Source of the DNA: Entoloma clypeatum
Lineage: Eukaryota > Basidiomycota > Agaricomycetes > Agaricales > Entolomataceae
DNA: 64,000 bases
NCBI GenBank assembly: GCA_963565915.1
Contig: OY751485.1
Coordinates: forward strand, 1,426,001-1,490,000
Direction of reading: 5' to 3'
In this document: positions 11,616 to 22,806 of the stretch, piece by piece
Position numbering within the stretch: the stretch's first letter is position 1
Layout: each line of letters starts with the position of its first letter
Notes under the pieces: generated by a model
The model's input: only the letters and a program-made list of their open reading frames with translations
Database searches by the model: none
What the model was told of the DNA's origin: nothing
Program-made: the position numbers and the translations under genes

Positions 11616-12779
11616 GCTGACATGAGAGGGGCAGGACATAGACCAGCAGATGCGAGAACAGCGGGATGCAATGAGAACAGCGGCAGATGTGAGAAACGGC
11701 AAGGCAGACAGGACACATGGAAACAGCAGGACACACAAGGAACAGTGGGACGTGCGCTGGCAGACAAAGGACGATGCACTGGGGGGCATGAGGAGCACAT
11801 TGATATAAATTGTACATTGTCATGTCATAGCACTCCAACTCAATCAATTTTTTCCAATCTGTTATTCGTGAATTGCTGTAGCACCATATTGGAATGTTTC
11901 TATGAAGACTTACACAAGGTTTCCGATTATCTTTACAGATTCCCGCAATATCTATATATTACTTTATAGAAACTATATCACCTACCAGCTCACAAAGACC
12001 TTCAAATTTGACACTTCAGCTCCACATTGCTGCGAAGAGCTACACAGCATATAGGCCAAGCTGCTGCAACATATTCGGCAAAAATCAGTGTTTGCTGATG
12101 TGAGTGCATTCTAATGATAGCTTTATGATGTATTCTAATCAAATGATGATGTATTCTGTCAAATGATAACTATTCTAATGAAACATGTGGTCTAATGATA
12201 GCTTTATGATGTATTCTAATCAAATGATGATGTATTCTGTCAAATGATAACTATTCTAATGAAACATGTGGTCTAATGATAGCTTTATGATGTATTCAAT
12301 TGAATGATAACTATTCTAATGAAGAGAATTAACTCTAATGATGGTTTTATGATGATTTAAAACTAATGATAGGAAATATCATAAGTATGATAAGTAGTTT
12401 CAAATGATAAAGCATCATATAGAATACAATCTATCATATCATGCTGATAACTTATGATTAGAATGGTACATACTAGTGAAAGGTATGCTAAACAACCTGG
12501 ATATCCATCCAAATGCAACTGTCAACCGTTGGATTGTGGTAATCCTACTCTTTGATTTCAAACTCGTCCACATACCTCAAAGGACCAGATGCCCTGTCTT
12601 GATGCAAGAGAACGATTGATGATGGAGATCCAGCTGAGAATGCTGCTGAGAAATGGATGGAGGATATATTGAGCTGTGGAATTTGGGTGGCAGACATGAT
12701 ATTCCACGATCTCGGTGACAACATCAACAGTGCTTTGGTCTTAGTGTCAACAACAGTTTGTAACCTGACAATTCCATTA
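11616..12779. other. Intergenic, purine-rich and ATGATA-rich repeats, no gene seen
   Basis: 11616-11800 is degenerate gagaacagc/gacacatgg purine-rich repeat sequence similar in feel to the minisatellites. 12100-12440 is AT-rich and dominated by ctaatgata and tcaaatgata motifs. No recognisable coding or RNA gene. Confidence 0.5.
12111..12310. repeat. 81-bp tandem repeat, about 2.5 copies
   Basis: Units beginning ctaatgatagctttatgatg start at 12111, 12192 and 12273. The first two are virtually identical and the third is partial and shortened. Confidence 0.85.
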
Positions 12780-14010
12780 TGCAACATAGGGACAAGGACC
12801 TCGAGGATGTACAAAGATTCCTGGAAGATGGGACACAACTGGAACACATCTCCAACAATGACATATTATGATTCATCAAGAGGGCAATCTGATTTTTTGT
12901 ACTCAGGAAACAACTTTGGTAATGTGACGCCCAGAGCAAACACCAGCTATACATACATGAACATGACCGCTACCAACTACTACGTGGTACCCACGACAAA
13001 CTTGGACACCGAGGGCTATATGCAATGCGGAAAAACATTGCAATGCAATTCTGGTGGCCTGCTCTCAATGACAATGTTAAATGGTATCTAAAGACATGTC
13101 ACCAATGTCAAACGCACTCCATGCAATGTACCATGATCCTGCCCACCATTTCTTATCCAGCTGGCCTCTTCAGCAAGTTGTATGCCAACACCATGGTACT
13201 TCCCAAATCCAAAAACGGCTTCCAATTCGTCACACAAGGTCGCTGCAGCTTGACAACTTGGCCAGAGTACATTGCACTGGAAAGGGAGAATGGTAAGGCA
13301 ATTTCTGGGTGGCTAATGGCAGACATCATGTGTCAATGGGGACCAATCATGGAGATCATCACCGACAATGGGACACTGGATCGCAGCCATCGACTGGCTT
13401 GCAAAGCGATACAACATACATCATATCCAAATCAGCAGATACAATTCCCAAGCCAACAGCATCGTCAAGAACGTGCACAGGCACATACATGATGCCCTCG
13501 TGAAGATTTGTGACAGTAACCTATGTGAATGGGATAAGCATCTTTCCTTCATCTTCTGGGCCGAACACATCACCATATGATGACAACTTGGCATGTCTCC
13601 TTACGAAGCTGTCACCGGAACTGAGCCTCTCCTCCCCTTCAACATCACAGAAGCAACATTCTTATTTCCCAACTTCAACAGACATTTATCCAAATCTGAA
13701 CTTCTTGCCAACTGAGCTGCGCAACTACAACAAGGTGACGACAACCTCGAAATGATCCGTTCACATGTTATCAATGCATGATTCAAATCTATTGCAGACT
13801 TCGAAAAGAAAAACAAACATAATACCACCAACTACAATTTTAAACCTGGCATATTTGTCCTTGTATTGAATAAGAAATTTGAGAAAGGGAAAAATAGAAA
13901 ATGCCATGCAAGATATTTCGGACCAATGCTCATTGTCAAATGACACACAGGTGGATTGTACACTCTTGCATATTGAACAGCACACCTTGCAGACACAGAG
14001 GAAGCCTGGT
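12780..14010 (+). pseudogene. Remnant of a Ty3/gypsy integrase (different lineage)
   Basis: Frame-broken fragments still read as integrase: a zinc-finger region with HDKLGHRGLYAMRKNIA and CHQCQ (about 12985-13115), core pieces TTWPEYIALEREN and IITDNGT (about 13250-13380), and a YNSQANSIVKNVHRHIHDAL block (about 13430-13490) where the family normally has glutamate; then SPYEAVTGTEPLLPFN (about 13590-13640) and a GPY/F-like C-terminus YFGPMLIVK (about 13916). The plus-strand order is correct but reading frames change several times and stops occur. It is unrelated at sequence level to Gypsy-1 and Gypsy-2. No LTRs were found for it. Confidence 0.75.
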
Positions 14011-14187
14011 TAATAATACTCACATTGAAGTGAAGGGGTTGAGATGTTTGAGAAGAGTGGGTGATGATAGAAGTTGTAGAACTTGTAAAGCCTTGTTAGA
14101 GCATTAAAGTCTCTTATACTACACTACTTACATGCAGTACTTATATCTATGGGAATGCACACAGACCAACTACGAGCTAGTAACACT

Positions 14188-14575
14188 TGTTATGCTTAAC
14201 AAACCGTTCCAAGGTTCGGGCAGAGTATGCAGGAAGTGGAAAGGCGAAGAGCAAAGTGACTGCTAAATCTAAGGAATGTAGCTATGGTACATGGGGTTTA
14301 TATAGTACTGGCTACAAGCGGTAGCGAGTGAGTCAGTAGCTGCGGAAGGCAGTGCGGATGAGTCCGTAACTGCGGAAAGGCAGTGCAAAGTGAGTCAGAC
14401 GACTGCGGACTGAGTAATCCCTACTGCGGAGTGCGAGTCAGCGTGGGAGCGAAGTATACTAAAGGGGAATGGTAGAGTAAAGGTAAATGAATAAGCGGTC
14501 CGATGAGTCAAAGAAATGACGAAGGTACAATGGAAGGGAAAAGTGCGTAACATACAAACTGGTAAGTCCGTAACA
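14188..14575 (-). repeat. Gypsy-2 copy C 3' LTR (alpha subtype)
   Basis: 388 bp, TGTTA...TAACA. The inside contains degenerate tandem gagtcag/ctgcggaaggcagtg units. On the sense strand the polypurine tract cttgaggaggggaaca (14576-14590) lies directly before it. Confidence 0.92.
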
Positions 14576-14591
14576 TGTTCCCCTCCTCAAG

Positions 14592-14609
14592 CTCTGTGTC
14601 CTCACAGAG
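14592..14609 (-). other. Conserved hairpin between ORF4 stop and polypurine tract (copy C)
   Basis: Sense CTCTGTG-AGGA-CACAGAG, a perfect 7-bp stem with a 4-nt loop starting right after the ORF4 stop. The same hairpin occurs in D and E. Copy B has its outermost pair changed from C-G to G-C, keeping the pairing. Confidence 0.7.
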
Positions 14610-14972
14610 TCATTGTCCCCATCCCTTGTTGTTGCCGGGATTGGACCAGTTCGGACTTTCCTTGAGGCTCCAATCATATATCAACTCCTCGTTGATGGCT
14701 ACGGTGAGTTCGAGGCCTTTGATAGCCAGCCGAATACGTTGATTCTCGATCACGAGGGTGCTGGTGTAGTTCCCGAGAATTTGTTTTTCCTCGGGACTCG
14801 GGGCGACAGGTAGGTTGGACAGCGAGTGGAGCCGGATATGCATCTGGCGATGGAGGAGGTCGGCAAGGGAAGTTTCGAGAGCGTGGATTTGGTCTCTCAT
14901 GGAGAGTGCCTCGTTCATGAGGGCGGCGATGGCGGGGTTGATGTCGGTGGTGGTGACGATGGTGTTTGACAT
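14610..14972 (-). CDS. Gypsy-2 ORF4, accessory ORF downstream of integrase (copy C)
   Basis: An intact 120-codon ORF in the same sense as gag-pol, between the pol stop and the 3' LTR, where retroviruses have env. Visible blocks are DINPAIAALMNEALSMRDQI, ALETSLADLLHRQMHIRLH (helical, heptad-like) and EELIYDWSLKE, ending GWGQ. It has no signal peptide or membrane segment, so it is not an envelope. All four Gypsy-2 copies have it, with the central block nearly unchanged even in diverged copy B. Function unknown; a coiled-coil protein acting on gag or integrase is only a guess. Confidence 0.65.
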   Translation of the reverse strand: MSNTIVTTTDINPAIAALMNEALSMRDQIHALETSLADLLHRQMHIRLHSLSNLPVAPSPEEKQILGNYTSTLVIENQRIRLAIKGLELTVAINEELIYDWSLKESPNWSNPGNNKGWGQ

Positions 14973-15105
14973 GGCGGTGAGGATGGTTGAGAGATAAAAG
15001 AAGAATGGGGTGGCTATATTGGGCAGGGAGAAGACTAGAGCGGGGAACTCAGTGTGTGTTTGACTGATGAGGTCGATACTGTCATGGATTTTGAGAACTC
15101 ATCTT

Positions 15106-18100
15106 TTATTGTGGTCGAGACAGGTTTTGCCGATGGAAATCACGGATCAAATCTTGAGCGTTCTGAACATTAGCTCGAGGTTCCCATGTGTTCTCTTCTG
15201 GGCCATATCCTTCCCACTGAACGAGGTACTGGATCTTTCCGCGGAACTTTCGAGAGTCCAGGATCGTAGACACATGGTACTCTTCTCGTCCTTCGACGAT
15301 GATCGGATCAGGGGCTGATTTCTTTTTCTGGATGGCGTACTTCGGAGTTTCATATGGTGACAACAGGGTCTCGTTGAACACAGGGTGAATCATCTTCCAA
15401 GTCTTCGGAAGATCAAGAAGGTACGCGCTAGCTCCTTTCTTCTCTAGGACTTTGAATGGTCCATGTCGGAGTGCATCAAGTTTCTTTGAGGGTCGATCGG
15501 TCCTGATGTTAGTCCCTTCCAGCCACATCTTGTCTCCGATGCGGTAGTCCCAAGACGGATGTCAACTGTCTTCTTCATCTGATCCTGTGCTTGTTTCAGC
15601 GCAGCATTGGCTTCTTCTCGTGCCTGTTTGAGTTTTTTCAAGAAGTCGTTGGCAGCCGGATTGGTATCTTCTAACACGAGTTCTCCCTTCCATGGATGTA
15701 AACTGTAGTTGAGGTAGAATGGGGTGTGCTTCGTTGCCTGATGTTCTTTGTCATTGTACTGGAACTCTGCGATTGCGATCCATTCAGCCCAATCATCCTG
15801 TAGATGGTTGACAAAGTTTCGTAAGAATGCTTCTGTTTCCTGATGCCATCGCTCGGCCTGTCTGTCAGTCTGTGGGTGGTATGCGGTGGACAGGTTCCTT
15901 TTGATCCCTAGCATGCGGCAGAGTATCTCCATGAACTTCGCGGCGAACTGCGGTCCCCTATCGCTGATGATCTTCTTGGGGATCCCATGAAGCTTCCATA
16001 TCTGATCCCGATAGATCTTGGCTAATCCTTCAGCTGATAGTTCCACGGTTGTCGGAATAAGGTGAAGCATCTTTGAATGTCTATCCGTGATGACCAGAAT
16101 TGCGTTTTTTCCATCAGATTCTGGTATCGGTCCCATGACGTCGATTCCTATGTCTTCCCATGGGTGACTTGGTGCTGCATGGGGATGTAGCGGAGCATGT
16201 CGCTTTTGTCGGTTAATCTTGTTGCGTTGACAAGTGTCGCAACCCTTCACGTACTTCTTCACATCATGCAATATGGTAGGCCACCAATAGGTGCGAGTGA
16301 GGAGTTCATGTGTCCGGTACTGTCCTGGATGTCCAGCCACTGGTGCATCGTGTGACTCAAACATCAATTCTTGTCGTAATTGTGGATCTGGCGGGACATA
16401 GACTCATTCACCTGCATATGTGATGCCGTTTTCCTGTTGATACCAATGAGGATTCTTCTTTAGACCCTGGGCTACTTCTGTCTCCATGTGGTTTGAACCC
16501 TTGATGCGTGTGATCCACGGATTTTCGATGGTCGTGATGTTTCCAATTTTGATGGAATCAGATGTTTCACCCCCTTCAAAGAATTGTTCCTCCATGAACA
16601 TCTCCATTTGTACCACATCTTCTGATTCCAACCGTTTCAAGAATAGTCCCTCCTTGAGCATTTGGTCACTGTCCTGTGGTTTGAGTTCCGCTTCATACCA
16701 GGGTAAGCGTGACAGGATGTCCGCTTTCGCATTGGTCTTGCCGGGCACATGCCATAATTCGAAGTCATAGTCTTGTAACTTCATTTTCCAGCATCGCTGT
16801 TGTTGATTCAGGTCCTGAGGACGACGGAAATATTCCAGGTTCTTGTGATCAGTCAAGATTTCAAAACGTTCCCTGGCTTCAAGCAGATAGTGTCTCCAAT
16901 CTTTTAGTGCTTCCACGACCGCCAGGAGTTCCTTGTCATATATCTCATAATTCTGTTCGGCCGCGGACATGGTCCGCGACAAGAACACGATGGGGTGCCA
17001 TTTGTCGTCTTGCTTCTGAGAGAGTACTGCTCCAATTGCATAGCCCGATGCATCGGTTTCAACCCTGAACTGTCCCTCTGGTTTTGGTAATGCCAAGACT
17101 GGTGCCGATGTGATTGCCTGTATGAGACCTTCAAAAGCTTGCTGCTCTGTTGGTCCCCAAGTAAATGCCGTACCGCCTGTGAGCGCGGTGAGAGGTTTTG
17201 CGATGTTTGAGTACCCTTCAATAAATTGTCGATAGAAGTTAGCAAATCCAAGGAACTTCTGAACTTCCTTTTTTGATGTGGGTGCTCGCCAGTTTCGAAT
17301 TGTATCCACCTTCTCAGTTTCCATCTCAACACGTCCCTCACCAACCACATATCCCAATATAGGACATTTCGTTACTTCCCATAAACACTTCTTCTCCTTT
17401 AGGAACAAATCATTGTCCGATAGGATCTGTAGGATTTCTTCAGTGTTTCACGCGAGTTCTTCCTTGGTTTTACCAATAACCACGATGTCATCCATGTAGA
17501 TCACGCAGATACGTCGGCGGATCTGGTCCCGGAATAGACTAGCCATCATTCGAGAGAACGTTCCCGGGGAGTTGCAAAGACCGAAAAACATGACCAATGG
17601 TTCGAACAATCCTCGACTGGTGAGGAAGGCAGCTTTCCATTCATCGCCCTCATTAATCCGGACGTTGTTATAGCCCCACATGATGTCCATTTTATTGAAG
17701 TAGACCGCATCTTTCAGTACGTCCAAGAGATCGGATATTCGTGGGAGTGGGAACTTGTCTTTGACCGTGAATTTATTGACCATGCGGTAATCTTGTACCA
17801 ATCGTTTGGAGCCATCCTTTTTGTTGATGAAGAAGCAAGGGGAGGCATAAGGGGATTTGGACGGGCGGATCTTTCCTGTTGCTAGACCCTCGTCAATGAA
17901 TGCGTCCAATTCTTCTTGTTCCTTTTGCGTCATAGGATATGTATTTCCCCCTAGTTCCTTTGGTGCGTCCGGTGTAAGTTCAATACCATGGTCCCATTCC
18001 CTCTCCTTTGGGATCTTGTCAAAGTTCTCTTTCTCGAAAAGATGAGCAAATCGTTCAACATATGAGGGTCGTTTGGTTGTGGGAGGTGGTGTGGGAGTGA

Positions 18101-18696
18101 CAGCTTCCAAAATAGGGTCTCCAGGCTTCCATTTCTGATCCGACTTTTTGGGTGCATCTTTGTCGCGCACCTCAACCATGCGAACCCGGTGCTTGCGACC
18201 ATTAAGGTTAATCCTAAAATCCGAGTGTTTGGTCCGTTGGGCACCGGTTAAATGTTACCGCGCCGGTTGTCCAATTGATTGTGGGGTTGTGGTGTACCAA
18301 CCAGTCATGTCCCAAGAGCATGTCTGTCCTCCCAATGTCCAGTACCATTGCTTCCATGGTTTCCTGATGTGCTCCCAAATCCAGCTTGACTTCGGCAAGT
18401 TGGCTCGCTTTCTGTTGTTGATTTGGTGATCCATCCGCATTTAGAATTGCTATGGGTGGTATTCCTCGCATGGGGAGGTTCTGTTCGCGTACTATTCTGG
18501 GATGAATGCATGTGCGTTCACATCCGCTGTCAACCTCAGGTCGGATAACCTTTGGTCCTCGTCGTGTTTTGAGCTGCGCTAACAGCCTGATTTCTCGTCT
18601 TTTCGGAGGTTTATCTCCCTTCACAATCTTAGTCGACGCAGCGGCTCGCTTGGCAGGGATGACATAGGTTCTATTGTCTGCAGTCATACAAGGCAA
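15106..18696 (-). pseudogene. Gypsy-2 pol, copy C (frameshifts and two TGA)
   Basis: Protease (EVDSGCERT), RT (IYMDDIVV near 17490), RNase H (ETDASGYAIGAVLSQ), integrase zinc finger (CDTCQRNK), core with SDRGPQF and TDRQAERWHQETE, and chromodomain core [16 protein letters not shown]. Defects: an 8-nt deletion near 18235 separates protease from RT, TGA at 17448-17450 (CGG in copy B), TGA at 16404-16406 (CGA in copy B), and a 10-nt deletion near 15550 that puts the last 140 codons in another frame. The first two TGA and the 8-nt deletion recur in D and E. The integrase motif reads DRQAER where the family norm is DGQ-ER. Confidence 0.88.
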
Positions 18697-18715
18697 GCAA
18701 GTCCGTTTAATAGAT

Positions 18716-18751
18716 AAGGGTCGCGACTTAGCGTCGTTTAATCGGACCCTT
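18716..18751 (-). other. Stem-loop enclosing the gag stop codon (copy C)
   Basis: Sense AAGGGTC (7 nt) pairs with GACCCTT; inside, CGAC pairs with GTCG around GCTAA. The gag TAA lies in the internal loop. The 36-nt structure is identical in copies B, D and E, although flanking sequence differs. It is a candidate signal for making pol. Confidence 0.6.
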
Positions 18752-19940
18752 CGGGAAAATCCTTCTCGTTGGCTTCTAAGATTGTGGTTTCATCATTCTC
18801 GGCATCTTCCTCGGACACCTTCCTAATCCTTCCGGAGTTCTTCTTCGGCTTGCGGCAGTTGCGCGCGATATGGCCTTCTTGGTCGCAGTTGAAACACTTG
18901 CGACCATCTTTCTTCTTTGGAGCGCTACAGTCTTTAGCCAGATGACCGAAGCGTTGACAGTTGTAGCAATGGGCTACTCCTGCTTCGTCGATCTCCATGG
19001 CTTTGCCCTGACCACCATAAGTGGTACCCGATCCGGTGCGCATGTTGCCACCACCTCGGATGACCAGTGCGTGTCCTTCCATCTGTCGTCCCTTGTTTCG
19101 GATCTCCTTTGCGTAATCGGTGTACGTCTTGCCATTGCTGGCCACTTGTTCAGAGATTCTGTGGTTGACGTTTTTCTCCAGGATGTATTTCCCAGTTTCT
19201 TCGCCAAGGTTTGACAGTTTCAAGAGTTCTTCAAATTCATCCAAGAATTCATCAACAGTGTGTTTCTCTTGTTTCAGCACTTCGAGTCTCGCTTTGGCAG
19301 TGACCAACTTGTTGGCGATGGAGAATCATGTGGCGATATCATTGGAAAAACCTAGCCAGGTGATGTTCTCATTGTCAACGGCAAGAGCATCTAACTTGTT
19401 ACTGGCCCAGTGTCTGCCGGACCCTTCCATCATGCGGGATAGTACCGCAAGAATCTTCTGATCGTCTGTGAGGCTCTTTTGGAACCTGATGTATAGTTTG
19501 GTGGCTTTCCACCACTCGTCAAAGGTGTATCTGTCCTTGAACATTCCAGGATCCTTGATGATCTTGGATGTATCCATTGTTTGTACAGCCGGAGCTTCTG
19601 CCATGTTCAGAGTCTGCGGAGGAGAAGAGGAGTCGGGTTGTTGGGATGAAGATGGGGTTCCGGATACAGGTAAGGATTGAAAATGAGTCCCTGTTCTAGG
19701 CGTCTGTTTGATATCTGACTGCGCGGAGTCAAAAGTAAATTCGTCAGGGGACTTGTCGGCGGAATCAGTGGCAAAACGTTCAGAGTATTTCCTCTGTAAA
19801 TCTCTAAGGAATCTCTGTTCCTGTGCGTCTGTTGGTCTCGAGAAGGGGTCAAGTCTCTCGTTTCGTGCCCAGCGGTTGTACTCGGTCTGTTGTTCTTCGG
19901 TGGTGAAGTGGGCGTAGATCTGCTGCTTCGAGTAGGACAT
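18738..19940 (-). pseudogene. Gypsy-2 gag, copy C (one TGA)
   Basis: A 401-codon frame (MSYSKQQIYAHFTT start) with a capsid-like region around TFDEWWKATKLYIRF and two CCHC knuckles, CYNCQRFGHLAKDC and CFNCDQEGHIARNC, before the end. TGA at 19326-19328 splits it; copy B has CAA here, so at least two changes occurred. The same stop is present in D and E. The 5' third overlaps ORF1 in another frame. Confidence 0.88.
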
Positions 19941-20335
19941 GATGATGTGGTTCTGGGACGTCTCGATGTGAGCGTCCTAATCAATCTTCTGATAACGGTT
20001 GTCTGGACACCGATAAACTCTCTGATCTCTGTGATCCGACCTGTCTGAGGTCCTTCTTGAACGCGAAAGCTTTCGAGTTCATTCTGTCGGGCGTTGTAAC
20101 GCGCGATCTGGTGTTGCCGAGCAAGATGGATGCTCTCTGCTATCTCGCCGTGGGGGCGATGCTCGTCGTTGTCTAGTTCTTCGTCAAGCACCTGCTGTAG
20201 GATGCGACGGATCTCCGATTCGATGTACTGCTGGATGAGTGTAAAATCGATACTGTCTCGAGGACTTAGCTCCTCCTGTCGGGCTTCTGGCGTGCTGAAT
20301 GGGTTACTGGTGAAGTCTTCAAAGAAGCGCGATGT
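19607..20335 (-). pseudogene. Gypsy-2 ORF1, copy C (start codon lost)
   Basis: A 243-codon frame. In copies B and D it starts ATG-TCG-CGC; here and in E the first codon reads ACA. It is otherwise open. The first 130 residues are unique to this frame and predict helices (IESEIRRILQQVLDEELDND, EIAESIHLARQHQI); the remaining 110 codons overlap gag. Function unknown. Confidence 0.55.
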
Positions 20336-20382
20336 CTTGACTCATCTGGTAGTTGCTCTCTTCGCTCTGGGCGAACCTAACA

Positions 20383-20393
20383 AGATTTAGCAA
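20383..20393 (-). promoter_or_regulatory. Gypsy-2 predicted self-primer binding site (copy C)
   Basis: Sense ttgctaaatct lies 2 nt after the 5' LTR and is complementary to agatttagcaa in the LTR just downstream of its TATA box. Confidence 0.72.
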
Positions 20394-20395
20394 CT

Positions 20396-20783
20396 TGTTC
20401 TGCTTAACAAACCGTTCCAAGGTTCGGGCAGAGTATGCAGGAAGTGGAAAGGCAAAGAGCAAAGTGATTGCTAAATCTAAGGAATATAGCTATGGTACAT
20501 GGGGTTTATATAGTACTGGCTATGAGCGGTAGCGAGTGAGTCAGTAGCTGCGTAAGGCAGTGCGGATGAGTCAGTAACTGCGGAAAGGCAGTGCGAAGTG
20601 AGTCAGACGACTGCGGACTGAGTAATCCCTACTGCGGAGTGCAAGTCAGCGTGGGAGCAAAGTATACTAAAGGAGAATGATAGAGTAAAGGTAAATGAAT
20701 AAGCGGTCCGATGAGTCAAAGAAATAACGAAGGTACAATGCAAGGGAAAAGTGCGTAACATACAAACCGGTAAGTCCGTAACA
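20396..20783 (-). repeat. Gypsy-2 copy C 5' LTR (alpha subtype)
   Basis: 388 bp. It starts tgttctgc here in place of tgttatgc. The right flank tgaag is the first base set of the interrupted Gypsy-1 LTR. Confidence 0.92.
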
Positions 20784-20987
20784 TGAAGGATGAATGAAAA
20801 CAAGATGAATGATAGTATCTGTGATCCGACATGCGGAGTAGCGGATGGGGGCGGAGTCATCGGATGCGGAGAGGTGGATAAGATGTCGGAGACAGCGGAT
20901 ACGATCAGAGGACGTCGGAGGTGGTGGAATAGAAATGAAAGGAAGAAAGGAAAGGAAAAGTGAAAAGTGAAAGTGGTTGCCCTTACA
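20784..20987 (-). repeat. Half of a Gypsy-1 LTR, separated from its other half at 49317-49543
   Basis: Matches Gypsy-1 LTR positions from tgaaggatgaatg to the terminal cccttaca. The other half lies left of copy E and ends ...cgatgaag. Joined with one tgaag the two make 227 + 199 = 426 bp, which equals the 434-bp LTR minus an 8-bp deletion visible in the left half. Confidence 0.88.
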
Positions 20988-21032
20988 GATGCCGGATTAG
21001 CAGAGGAGGCCCCATGAGGCCCTGGGGTAGAA

Positions 21033-21583
21033 TGTTACACTTTTTCCCTTTCCTATGCACCTTCACACGATTCTGCGACCCTCAATCCTTATCAGGCCCC
21101 ATTTCGCCTATTTCCGATAACCCTGGGACACATGTCCCCTCTAACAGCGATATGACTCACATTGACTTGGACTATTCCCCTTTTAGATACATTTTCACTT
21201 GTTATCTCTGACTCATGGCCTTGAGGCCTTATCTCTGACTCCTATGCCACAACCCCTTGAAACATCTAACTAACCAATGGCTTATTTAGCTCCTGCGCAG
21301 CATCTACTTAATTATAGCCACTGGATAACATATATAAGACTTGTAACTTAGAGTAGAGGTCCTCAGCTTGATCTAGGCAATTAATGCTGACTTGTCCTAT
21401 CCCTTCAATGCTCTCCAACTAAGTGCCTTGTGAGGACTTAGCTCAGCTAGAACCAAACCGAGTCGTCCTTCTGAGGAGCTCGTTGATCTTGACCAAGTCG
21501 ACCTATTGAGGGACTTGTGTGTGGAAACAGTACGAACCCACATGACTTGATACTTGAACTGATTGTAGGCTATCGCCGTAACA
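21033..21583 (+). repeat. LTR of a third gypsy-like family (Gypsy-3)
   Basis: 551 bp, TGTTAC...GTAACA ends, with a TATATAAG box at 21331-21338. Sequence tcagcttga at 21363-21371, 32 nt after the TATA start, is complementary to tcaagctga at 21589-21597 just past the LTR end, as in the other two families. No partner LTR lies in the window, so the element is truncated on its 3' side. The boundaries rest on the terminal motif and the primer site only. Confidence 0.6.
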
Positions 21584-21588
21584 AAAGG

Positions 21589-21597
21589 TCAAGCTGA
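21589..21597 (+). promoter_or_regulatory. Gypsy-3 predicted self-primer binding site
   Basis: tcaagctga lies 5 nt after the LTR and is complementary to 21363-21371 inside it. Confidence 0.5.
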
Positions 21598-21601
21598 TCT
21601 A

Positions 21602-22024
21602 TGTCGTCAACCCACCGCGGTTTTAGATACAAAGATTCCTCCCCGACGATCAACCTATGGAGTCCCGTCCGACTCAGAAGACAAACAGGAGTTCGTTGAT
21701 GCACCCGTTACACCACAACAACCACCGACACCGTACAGAAGAGTAACCTCCTCTTTCGTGCCACTCGACCCCACATCACCTTCCTACCTCTTCCGAAGAC
21801 GAATCCCACCGCCGCCAGCTGTTGCTGTTGCTGCACCTAGACCAAAGACCCCAGACACCCCAGTTGAAACAACACCTGTAGAAATGACTTCTCAGGCCAG
21901 GAACCCAGAAAAAGAAATTAAGATCAGCCCACCAGCAATAGTGACATGGTACACGAAAATAATGCATAAATGGGCCAACAACCCTATGCATTATGCATTA
22001 TGCAATATGCCTCAATTTTCTTGA
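21602..22024 (+). pseudogene. Gag-like N-terminal stub of Gypsy-3
   Basis: One frame is open from the LTR end to a stop at 22024. It is proline-rich and acidic with YGVPSDSEDKQEFVDAPVT, PQQPPTPYRRVTSSF and LFRRRIPPPP blocks, the composition of a gypsy gag N-terminus. No ATG begins this frame (the ATG at 21601 is out of frame), so an indel or truncation is likely. No capsid core or zinc knuckle follows. The assignment rests on position after an LTR and primer site. Confidence 0.4.
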
Positions 22025-22806
22025 GCCCCAATGTGGTTCCGCCAAAAATCCATGCATTATGAGAATGTCGACTGTATTATTATTTGTTTTTTGATACTAG
22101 AATATATATTCTTATGATATACCATCACAAAGGCAGCTTCAGCCAGCTTGTAAGCTGCTCCAGAGCCAGAGCAAGCCAAAGACATGGCTTGGCAGTGAGC
22201 CAATCACGCAGCTTCATGCAGCTCAGCTAGCTGACCCGCAGCAACACTACAGGAGACACACAATAGCATGAGACAAGACACAGAGCATCCATAGGAAAGT
22301 AGAGGTCCACGTGAAACTCAGCACCATCAGTTCCCCTTCCCCAGTCGAAATCGGATCAGCTGGGATCATGATTTTTCAGGGCTTTCATCAGGTTAAAATA
22401 GGAAATTTGAGTTAACCGATAAATCATCCAACTTATTATGTTTGGATGGGAATTATCTTGAAATCCAATCATTTTTCCCAGCCAATTCCCGCTCAATAAG
22501 GGCTTAGTCCTGTTTCTCAACCAACCAGAACCAACTTGGAACCAAAAACCCCCCTGAAAACCCCTGATCAAACCCCTTGAGTTCCCCAATATGACCCACA
22601 AATGGTTCAACTTTTAGGGTTTGAGTGGGAATCATCAATTTTCCCATTTAATCCAATTTTAACCCACTCAGCCCTGAAAAAGCCCTGAAAAATCGGCGAA
22701 AGATCACAATTCCAGCCGACCCGATTTCCACTGGAATTCACCACCAGCCTTTGTACACCAGCCTTTGTACCTGTCAAGGGCTTGGGAATACTGGTCTCAC
22801 CATTCT
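22025..22806. other. Intergenic, no gene recognised
   Basis: AT-rich sequence with short repeats (tgcattatgcaatatgc near 21990, cagcttgtaagctgctc near 22146). No protein or RNA gene was recognised. Confidence 0.5.

Larger units (their letters stand above)
14188..20783 (-). mobile_element. Gypsy-2 copy C
   Basis: A 6596-bp element, minus strand: 5' LTR 20396-20783, ORF1, gag, pol, ORF4, 3' LTR 14188-14575. Both LTRs are 388 bp and of the same subtype (called alpha here). The flanking 5-mers differ: acact on the left (14183-14187), tgaag on the right (20784-20788). The left matches the inverted left flank of copy D and the right matches the left flank of copy E, so C is a recombinant of two insertions. 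Its genes carry three TGA codons, an 8-nt deletion in pol also present in D and E, and a 10-nt deletion before the chromodomain shared with E. Confidence 0.92.

Noticed and set aside
12111..12310. Possible CRISPR-like array
   Set aside because: Units are contiguous tandem repeats without unique spacers, in a eukaryotic context.
20383..20393. tRNA primer site for Gypsy-2
   Set aside because: The sequence after the LTR does not begin tgg and does not match a tRNA 3' end; LTR self-complementarity fits better.
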